This document shows, piece by piece, positions 57,651 through 64,000 of a stretch of 64,000 bases of DNA. This DNA is from Schizochytrium sp. CCTCC M209059. Its lineage: Eukaryota; Sar; Bigyra; Thraustochytrida; Thraustochytriidae. Under the pieces are notes generated by a model. The model was not told the DNA's origin. It saw only the letters and a list, made by a program, of their open reading frames with translations, and searched no databases. Location of the stretch: positions 1,010,820-1,074,819 of the forward strand of contig KN805372.1 of assembly GCA_000818945.1 (NCBI GenBank), given 5' to 3'. Position numbers and translations under genes: made by a program. Numbering within the stretch: position 1 is the stretch's first letter; each line of letters starts with the position of its first letter.

Positions 57651-59567
57651 TTAGATGTTAAAGACACGGAAGGTTTTGTCCGAGGCCGCGGAGATAAAAT
57701 AGCGAGATTGAGGATCAAAGACAACGGCCTGCACGGCATCTTCGTGTGCCTTGAGTTCGGAAACCATTTCATTTGAGTCAAGGTCAAACATACGCACAGT
57801 GCCGTCGTCCGACGCTGCGGCAATGACCTTGCCACTGCGATGGAAAGCAACGTCGTTGAGCGCGTGTGCTCCACTCTCGAACGAGGTGAGCTCCTTGACC
57901 ATGCGCACGTCCCAGACACGGACAATTCCATCGGCATCGCAAGATGCAATTGTGTCGCCCTGCAGGTTGACGGCAAGAGCGTTGCAGGCATTATTATGGC
58001 CAAAGAAGGTCCGTACACAGAGACCGGACCGTGAGTCCCACATGGAGACGGTCTTGTCACCCGATGCCGTGCAAAGATTGCTCGAGTAAGGCTGAAACGT
58101 CACTGCATTGACCGAATCGACATGGTCGCGAAATGTCTGCTGTACCTTGAGTGTCTCAACATCCCAGAGCCGAGCCGTGTGATCCATCGAGCACGAGGCA
58201 AAGAACTGGCCAGAGTAATGCCACGAGACACCCCAGACGGGCTGTGCGTGGTCCGACAGGGTGGCGGCGCATGCAGCACGCTCAAAGTCCCAAAGCTTGA
58301 CTGTGCCGTCCCCGCTCGCGCTGAGAAGATGCGTTCCAGCAGGGTTGAAGTCGATGCCTGCAACCCAGTCGAGATGGCCCTCGCCGCTCATGATCAGATC
58401 GCCGTTCGGAACACTCCACAACTTCCACGTCTGGTCATCGGAAGCCGTGGCAACCACTTCTTTCGTCGGGTGGTATGCAAGGGCTGAAACGGCGTTCAGA
58501 TGGCCCTCAAAGGTCTTAATTGCCTGCATGTTTTTGACGGCTGGCTTGTCATAGCTCGTGTCCAGAAACGGATTGATCGGATCGACAGAAGGGAAGCCAT
58601 TGTCGGCCTTGCGCTTTGGCGATTTCGACGGCACCTGGCTTGCGCGTGACGCCTCTGTGGAGGCCATGTATGATCCCGACGGACCCTTGTGTGACGTCTC
58701 GATCGCAGATCTCGAGGGTCCAGCTGCCTCGCCGTCCTCGATGGTCTGCAACTGCAACTCGAGCGTGCTATTACGAGCGCGGTACTTGTCGCGCTCGATT
58801 TTCATGAGCATTTTCTCCTTCATTGCGGCCTCGTACTTGTGACGCAGCTGCTGAATTGTTGGCTCGTATGTCTGATAGTGTTTTTTGAGCCGCTTGATTT
58901 CCTGAATCATGCGGTTCTTTTCTTGCACGACGCGCTTGTGATTGAGCTTGTGGAAGTCACGCTCTTTGCGGAACTTGTCCCAGGTCGATTGTGCTTTGTC
59001 TGCGACCTGCTTCGTCCTGGCAAGCTGATCGCGCAGATCTTTGACCTGGCCATCGAGCTTTTCGTTGCGCAGATAAATATCCGGCACGGCACCTACCAGC
59101 TCTTCGTTCAGCTTTCCTTTTGCTTGGAGTTCGTACATCTCCGTGTTGAAAGCATCAAGCGTGCGCTCCAGCCCTACCTTGATGAGAAAGCTGCGGAAGA
59201 AATCGTCAACGACGGCAGGTCGGACCACGGTCTGCGCGCGTGCGCTTTCCTCGTCTTTGGGAGCGTCCTGCTGCTTTCGTGCACTTTTGTGCGGCTCTGC
59301 CCGTCGGTCCTCCTCTGCGATTTTGCTCTCGCCTTCGAGCTTGCGCGTCCTTCGCTGGACGGTGCGTTCAAGTGATGCAAGGGTCTCCTCGGCCTCGAGC
59401 TCGAGGTCATCGTCCTCGTCTTCATCGTCCGTCTCGGGCACCTGCTCGTACCGCAAGAGGTCCTCCATGTCCTCATTGTCATCCTCGTCATCGGAGATGT
59501 ATTCGTAGCGCACCACCTTGACGGTCTCTGCGCTCGGGCTTGAGCTTTCTGCAAGTTTGGCCTCCAT
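57651..59567 (-). CDS. SPAG16/PF20-like axonemal central-pair WD40 protein
   Basis: 638 residues from the ATG at 59567. PF20/SPAG16 lies on the bridge between the two central-pair microtubules of motile 9+2 flagella and is needed for motility. The N-terminus is acidic, then comes the family's conserved helical block (DDFFRSFLIKVGLERTLDAF), a long coiled coil (about 180-290, with KKHYQTYEPTIQQLRHKYEA) and a Ser/Lys linker. Seven WD40 repeats form the C-terminal propeller (about 345-638; e.g. GTVKLWDF, HTARLWDV, GIVRVWDV, TFRVFNI). Length and domain order match the family. It implies that the organism makes flagellate cells such as zoospores. Confidence 0.95.
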   Translation of the reverse strand: MEAKLAESSSPSAETVKVVRYEYISDDEDDNEDMEDLLRYEQVPETDDEDEDDDLELEAEETLASLERTVQRRTRKLEGESKIAEEDRRAEPHKSARKQQDAPKDEESARAQTVVRPAVVDDFFRSFLIKVGLERTLDAFNTEMYELQAKGKLNEELVGAVPDIYLRNEKLDGQVKDLRDQLARTKQVADKAQSTWDKFRKERDFHKLNHKRVVQEKNRMIQEIKRLKKHYQTYEPTIQQLRHKYEAAMKEKMLMKIERDKYRARNSTLELQLQTIEDGEAAGPSRSAIETSHKGPSGSYMASTEASRASQVPSKSPKRKADNGFPSVDPINPFLDTSYDKPAVKNMQAIKTFEGHLNAVSALAYHPTKEVVATASDDQTWKLWSVPNGDLIMSGEGHLDWVAGIDFNPAGTHLLSASGDGTVKLWDFERAACAATLSDHAQPVWGVSWHYSGQFFASCSMDHTARLWDVETLKVQQTFRDHVDSVNAVTFQPYSSNLCTASGDKTVSMWDSRSGLCVRTFFGHNNACNALAVNLQGDTIASCDADGIVRVWDVRMVKELTSFESGAHALNDVAFHRSGKVIAAASDDGTVRMFDLDSNEMVSELKAHEDAVQAVVFDPQSRYFISAASDKTFRVFNI

Positions 59568-60287
59568 TTCTCTGGTTTTGGTCGCGAGTTTAGCGCTTGC
59601 TCTAACGTGTCACGGCCGGCTTCGCCGACCGACCAAGCAATGCAATCAACCGAGCAATCGACGGAGTGTTTTTGTCCTTGCTCGCCTCCAGATACCCACC
59701 CACCCACCAACCCCGCCTAACAAATCACCTGCTCTCACCCGCTTATCCGCCCGCTCGCACGCGCGCCTGCCTGCCTGCCTGCCTGCCTCAACCAACGCAA
59801 GGCTAGACGAGACTAGAGATTGATTGCATCTCCTTCCTTTGCCTCGTTTTGGGTCGACCATGCATGCATGTGTCCGTTGACAGCTGCGAAACGCAACTTG
59901 TAATTCTTTTGAGTTGCGCAGAAAAAAAAAATCCAACATCCTGCGTCCTCTCAGTTCGAGGATAAAACAGCTTCGTCGTAATATCCTATTCTAACCATAT
60001 TGCCATGAGCTGCCTGCCTCAAGTTAGCAGAGGCCTAGGCCTAGCTAGATCTAGGCCTAGTATACTAACTGTAAGAATTCTTGCCAGTGTGCAGTGGTTC
60101 CGTCGATCAGCCCGACATCGAGGTATCGACCGCTGGCGCAGAACGCGAAAGAGTCTGCCTCCGCCGCATGCCACGTGCGATACTAGCAGGCGTGCGCACC
60201 GACGGAGCTCCGCGGACGTTGCTGCGAGCGAGCGACGGCCCAGCCGTCCGTTCCCAACTCTCTTCCCGACCGTCGTCCTCGGGCACC
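59568..60287. promoter_or_regulatory. divergent promoter region (SPAG16 / RecQ helicase)
   Basis: 720 bp between divergent starts. It contains (CTGC)n at about 59767-59787, CACCCACCCACC at about 59696-59707, and a palindrome-rich cluster at 60031-60065 with AGGCCTAG at 60031 and 60053 plus CTAGCTAGATCTAG. The same octamer occurs in the polymerase/CENP-T divergent promoter. An alternative RecQ start lies inside this region at 60168. Confidence 0.55.
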
Positions 60288-62900
60288 ATGAGTGCTGCGA
60301 CCGCGACGCGTTCTTCTCCGCTGGCGCAGACGCTTCTCGATAGGTTCGGGCACGAGGGCTTTCGACGCGGACAAAGGGAGGCCGTGGAGGCTATTGTGCA
60401 AGAACAACGCGATGTGGCCGTCTTCTGGGCGACGGGAGGCGGCAAAAGTCTCTGCTACCAGTTGCCGGCGCTGCACGCTTTCGACGGCAGCAAGGCTGGC
60501 CTGCCGCCGCGCGCTCAAGGCATTGTTGTTGTGGTGAGCCCTCTCATTTCGCTCATGCAAGACCAGGTCCGCGCGCTCAACGCCACTGTCCGTAAAGATG
60601 GCGAAGAAGATATTGCGTGCTTCCTCGGATCATCCCAGCCAGATCCCAATGTACTCTCGCGGGCACTTGCGGGTATGTATGCGCTCGTGTACGTGAGCCC
60701 GGAAAAGCTCCTCAGCTTTGGACTCATGGACGAACTGATCCAGCGACAGACGCGTGTGCTTGCTTTTGCGATCGACGAAGCCCATTGTATATGTGAGTGG
60801 GGCGCGGATTTTCGCAGAGAGTACGCCCAGCTCGGGAAAATCCGCGAAGTCTTTCCGAACACACCGATCATGGCTCTTACCGCGACGGCCTCGCCCCGCG
60901 TCCGTGCCGACATCGTTGAAAAGCTCAAATTGCGTGCTCCGCTAACGTGCAAGGGATCCTTTGACCGTCCCAACCTTGAAATTGCCGTGAAGAGTCGGCC
61001 CGCTTTGGCTCGCGCTGCCAACGAGATCGCTGCCGACTTTCGCAAGCGTCCTGGACCATCGATCATTTATTGTGCGACGCGCAAGCTTGTCGAGGAAATG
61101 GCTGCCGCTCTGGGAAGTGAGCTGGGGCCAGATGACGTGCGCAAGTACCACGCAGGTCTTTCGGATGGAGAGCGTAGCGAGGCGCACGGACTCTTTATTA
61201 CCGGCCAAGCTTCCATTGTTGTGGCCACCGTTGCTTTTGGCATGGGTATTGACAAGCCCGATGTACGCAGAGTAATCCACTATGGGCCTCCCAAGACCAT
61301 GGAAGCCTATGTGCAGCAGATCGGTCGTGCCGGGCGCGACGGTCTTCCCTCGCAGTGCGTGCTGTATTTTCAGGAGCAAGACTTTATCAACTACGGCTCC
61401 GATTTCTACGTCAGTGGCCTGTCTCCGGAACAAAGGCAAGCTGTCGAGGCGAGCACACAAAAGCTTCGCAACTTTTCGCGACGCCTTCAGTGCAGACGGT
61501 ATCAGCTGCTCAAGGCCTTTGATGAGGAAGATCCGTCGTGGGGTACGGAATGCGGAACGTGCGATGTGTGTCGGATGCCGTCGAAGAAGCTAGTCAAGCG
61601 CGACTACACAGAGCCGGCACGTCTGCTGATGAGCAAGATTTATTCATCGGGCTCGGCTTGGACACATATTCAGAAGCGTATCGAGCCCGGCGCAGTCAAA
61701 GGTTGGAGCATGCCCAAGCTGCGCAAGTTGCTTGACATGCTCGCCGCCGAAGGCTTTGTTGGCGCCGAGGAATGCAAGGTGAAACTTCAAAATGGGTTCA
61801 ACAACACGTATGTAAAGTATTCACTGCTGCCCGCAGGAAGAGCAGTACTGCAAACGCAGGACCCGGTTCTTTTGACGCCAAGCATGTTCCTTTTGGACTT
61901 AGAAAAGGAAGATGCTATGGTCCACAATAAGCGATACGACGAAATCCGAGCCCTTGGTCTGAATCCGGACCTCATTCCCACTGACCAAATTCTTGCAGGC
62001 AAGGGCCCCGTGTATGACGCCTTTTTGCACTGGACGCGAACGTTGAAGCGTTACGAGGAGACGGGCAAACTTGACACCGTGCGACGGCTGCAGGACATGA
62101 AGGCAGTCATCGAGGAGTGGCGCAGACTCGAGGCCGTTCGCACAGGAACCTCGCCCGCAACGGTGATTCCAGACTACGTTGTTTGTAAGGTTGCCTACAC
62201 ACGTCCAACCTCTGTAGATGCGCTTCGAAGTGCTGGCGTGCGCTCAGCCAACATCGGTGATCTGGCAAAAGCAATCGAGGCAGCGTCAGCGCGTCTTGGT
62301 TTCGATGTGAAGCGGACAGCTCAATCTGCAGGCATGGACGATGATGACGAGGAGGTCGTGGTCTTTCCTGAAGGCCCATTTTCGCCTCCGAAACGATGGC
62401 GTTTGGCGAATAGCGCGGACGAGCGGAAAGCCTGGTTTGCCACGTGTCTTGCCCTTCAGGAGGGAGACACGCTTGTCAATATAGCTCTTAACGGCGGCAA
62501 AAAGCCACGACAAGTCGCCACGATTGCGGGTCATGCGCTCACGGGCATTCAGCATGGCCTCAAGCTTGGCAAGCTGGATTTGCGCACGCTTGCTCGCGAG
62601 CGTGACGTGCAGCGCTTGACAAAGTCCGACTGGACTGATTTGAACGCCTTTGCGATTGCTTCAGGCATGGATCCGGCTGGTCAGGAGGACCTTCCTTCGG
62701 ACTTTAAAAGCAAGTTTGCTCGTCATGTCCTTGGCGACGACCTCGTGGATAAAGCCTTTCAAGACCGCACGCCCGAGGAAAAGGCCAGAATGTCATCCTT
62801 TTACGCCAAACTCGATCTGTGGATGACGCTGAGGCGCGTTGGTTTCGAGCCTTCGTTTGCACCCGCGAGGGAAGCGAACAAAAAATCAAAATGTCTTTGA
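60288..62900 (+). CDS. RecQ-family DNA helicase (WRN/RecQ type)
   Basis: 870 residues from the ATG at 60288 (ggcaccATGagt); an upstream in-frame ATG at 60168 would add 40 residues. RecQ helicases unwind forked and recombination DNA 3' to 5'. The DNA sequence shows the RecQ motif 0 (FRRGQREAV), Walker A GGGKS (50-54), DEAH box (163-166), SPLISLMQDQ, ALTATAS and QIGRAGRDG. The zinc-binding domain has its four cysteines (CRRYQ, then CGTCDVC), followed by a winged-helix RQC domain (KGWSMPKLRKLLDMLAAEGF). The C-terminal part holds an HRDC-like helical segment and a further helical repeat resembling the WRN C-terminal region. No exonuclease domain. Divergent from SPAG16. Confidence 0.94.
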   Translation: MSAATATRSSPLAQTLLDRFGHEGFRRGQREAVEAIVQEQRDVAVFWATGGGKSLCYQLPALHAFDGSKAGLPPRAQGIVVVVSPLISLMQDQVRALNATVRKDGEEDIACFLGSSQPDPNVLSRALAGMYALVYVSPEKLLSFGLMDELIQRQTRVLAFAIDEAHCICEWGADFRREYAQLGKIREVFPNTPIMALTATASPRVRADIVEKLKLRAPLTCKGSFDRPNLEIAVKSRPALARAANEIAADFRKRPGPSIIYCATRKLVEEMAAALGSELGPDDVRKYHAGLSDGERSEAHGLFITGQASIVVATVAFGMGIDKPDVRRVIHYGPPKTMEAYVQQIGRAGRDGLPSQCVLYFQEQDFINYGSDFYVSGLSPEQRQAVEASTQKLRNFSRRLQCRRYQLLKAFDEEDPSWGTECGTCDVCRMPSKKLVKRDYTEPARLLMSKIYSSGSAWTHIQKRIEPGAVKGWSMPKLRKLLDMLAAEGFVGAEECKVKLQNGFNNTYVKYSLLPAGRAVLQTQDPVLLTPSMFLLDLEKEDAMVHNKRYDEIRALGLNPDLIPTDQILAGKGPVYDAFLHWTRTLKRYEETGKLDTVRRLQDMKAVIEEWRRLEAVRTGTSPATVIPDYVVCKVAYTRPTSVDALRSAGVRSANIGDLAKAIEAASARLGFDVKRTAQSAGMDDDDEEVVVFPEGPFSPPKRWRLANSADERKAWFATCLALQEGDTLVNIALNGGKKPRQVATIAGHALTGIQHGLKLGKLDLRTLARERDVQRLTKSDWTDLNAFAIASGMDPAGQEDLPSDFKSKFARHVLGDDLVDKAFQDRTPEEKARMSSFYAKLDLWMTLRRVGFEPSFAPAREANKKSKCL

Positions 62901-63320
62901 CCCCTGGCAAAAAGAGGGAAGAAAGTGACACAGACAGAACTAGAATAATGTGCTGACATAGAATAATGAAAAAGGAAGGGCAATCTTGGTCGTTATATGA
63001 CAGATGACGGGATGTCCTGTTTGGGTGAAATATACTTTGCTCGCGCGCGCATTCAAACACGCGAATGATTCATTCTCTGTAATCACCGATTCTTTCCCGC
63101 GCATCAGCCACCTGGAACATTTTCGCTTGGCTAAGAGAAAGAGAAAGAGAACGAGAACGAGAACGAGAACGAGAGAGAGAGGGGTTCGTGCAACTTTTGT
63201 CAAGATGACGCAACATGTTTTTACACCGTTGCAACGAGCGGCAATCCCGTATAGCGAGGCAGGCCTTGGCCTCGGTAGGCCCGAAGGTGTGCAACACTTT
63301 CATGAGCGCCGCAATGGGGC
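62901..63320. other. convergent 3' intergenic region
   Basis: 420 bp between the RecQ stop and the stop of the terminal minus-strand gene. A GAGAAC/GAGA run lies at 63139-63182. No gene is seen. Confidence 0.6.
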
Positions 63321-64000
63321 TTATTCATGCAAAGGTGGACCATTCTTCTTGAGCAAAGAAAGCGAAATGGTGCCTTGCCCAAGAGCGACAGTCTTGCGTT
63401 GCCCCACCAGTGCAAAGGTACGTCGAAACCTCGCGCGTACACGGGCCCATACAGCGTCTGACTCGTCCTGGAAGTTTACGTTGCATAGTTTGTAGTGCAT
63501 GACGACGCAAATGTCAACGCGCGGCGCCGGGTTAAGCTCCTCGAGATCGGTCCCCGAGTGCGTTTCAAGTCGTTGCTGGTGTTCTTGCTGGGCAGCAGCG
63601 TCTGCAAGGGCCGTCAAGGGCATATCCAGCTGAAGTGGCTCAGATGCGCGTCGTCGATGACGGAGCTTGGAAAGCGAAAGCCTAAATTCGGGGTGGTGCG
63701 CAGCGTGTGCACCTTTTGCAGGCGTTGTGGAAGACGAGCGGGGATCCTGGCTATCGTTTGTCGATGTCACTGCCCCATTTGTGTGGGCGTCTTCGTTGCC
63801 AAAATCTGCAAACGTGGCGGAAAAGTCTCCATCCGAAGACGTCTTCCTGTAGAGTAGATCAGAAGAGTCAAGTTTGAGAGGCGAGCCTTGGTGATCCCGG
63901 TTCTTGCTTGTTTTGGCCAACTCGTCGGGCTGTGGCTGACTCGAGGCACGACTGCGGCGGCTACCACGTCGATACGGAGCATGTTGATGACCTCCTTCAC
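63321..64000 (-). CDS. hypothetical protein, 3' part of a gene cut by the window edge
   Basis: The frame is open from the stop codon at 63321 to the end of the window, about 226 codons, so the start lies outside. No ATG in this frame gives a natural start near the edge. The product is polar and Ser/Asp/His-rich up to about 63530 (e.g. LSLSKLRHRRRASEPLQLD, with an RRRASEP 14-3-3/PKA-like site), then has a globular-looking end (VDICVVMHYKLCNVNF, then RARFRRTFALVGQRKTVALG). Family not recognised. Confidence 0.55.
   Translation of the reverse strand, partial: EGGHQHAPYRRGSRRSRASSQPQPDELAKTSKNRDHQGSPLKLDSSDLLYRKTSSDGDFSATFADFGNEDAHTNGAVTSTNDSQDPRSSSTTPAKGAHAAHHPEFRLSLSKLRHRRRASEPLQLDMPLTALADAAAQQEHQQRLETHSGTDLEELNPAPRVDICVVMHYKLCNVNFQDESDAVWARVRARFRRTFALVGQRKTVALGQGTISLSLLKKNGPPLHE

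Noticed and set aside
60081..60287. 69-codon extension of RecQ from a TTG
   Set aside because: Non-ATG start and low-complexity Arg/Ser sequence. The internal ATG at 60168 remains possible and is noted in the gene entry.

Overview
This is a GC-rich nuclear genome window from a eukaryotic protist. The best guess is a heterotrophic stramenopile of the thraustochytrid (labyrinthulomycete) kind. That is an inference from the mix of genes: mostly intronless, alternating-strand genes; a flagellar central-pair protein (SPAG16/PF20); a tail-anchored Elp3; an ER formylglycine-generating enzyme; and a tandem family of membrane-bound sulfotransferase-like proteins. No ribosomal or organellar marker is present to confirm it. 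One 48-base assembly gap lies at 605-652.

Layout. 1-2.6 kb: no gene, microsatellites. 2.6-9.7 kb: a full-length fused peroxisomal-type ABCD transporter converging on threonyl-tRNA synthetase. 10.1-16.0 kb: a secreted CocE/S15-type hydrolase, a Rab6 GTPase and an AAMP/Sqt1-like WD40 protein, all plus strand. 16.4-19.6 kb: formylglycine-generating enzyme (minus) divergent from the mitochondrial ATP synthase gamma subunit (plus). 20.2-27.7 kb: tail-anchored Elp3 and a Y-family DNA polymerase (minus), CENP-T (plus, divergent from the polymerase), and an unknown tail-anchored protein. 29.5-38.8 kb: an ABCC/MRP transporter, a nuclear-looking SGNH hydrolase fusion and a coiled-coil protein. 39.3-42.2 kb: two spliced paralogues of a secreted 24-cysteine protein, sharing a 15-nt micro-exon. 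43.7-56.5 kb: five paralogous type II membrane sulfotransferase-like genes on the minus strand, separated by very long microsatellites, including about 535 bp of GCTT. 57.7-62.9 kb: SPAG16 divergent from a RecQ/WRN-type helicase. 63.3 kb to the end: a gene running off the window.

How it fits together. Most genes are housekeeping: lipid and drug transport, translation, Golgi traffic, respiration, tRNA modification, translesion synthesis, kinetochore and axoneme. The accessory part is 39-57 kb, a secretory-pathway island with secreted cysteine-rich proteins plus an array of five Golgi-type sulfotransferase-like enzymes. It may help make the sulfated extracellular polysaccharide known from thraustochytrids. 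FGE, which activates sulfatases, is 26 kb away and is the opposite arm of sulfate-ester metabolism.

Start codons were moved to the first plausible ATG wherever an open frame extended upstream only through non-ATG codons. Apart from the two cysteine-rich genes, whose splice sites could be read directly, genes are given as single exons. Additional introns in weakly supported genes cannot be excluded.
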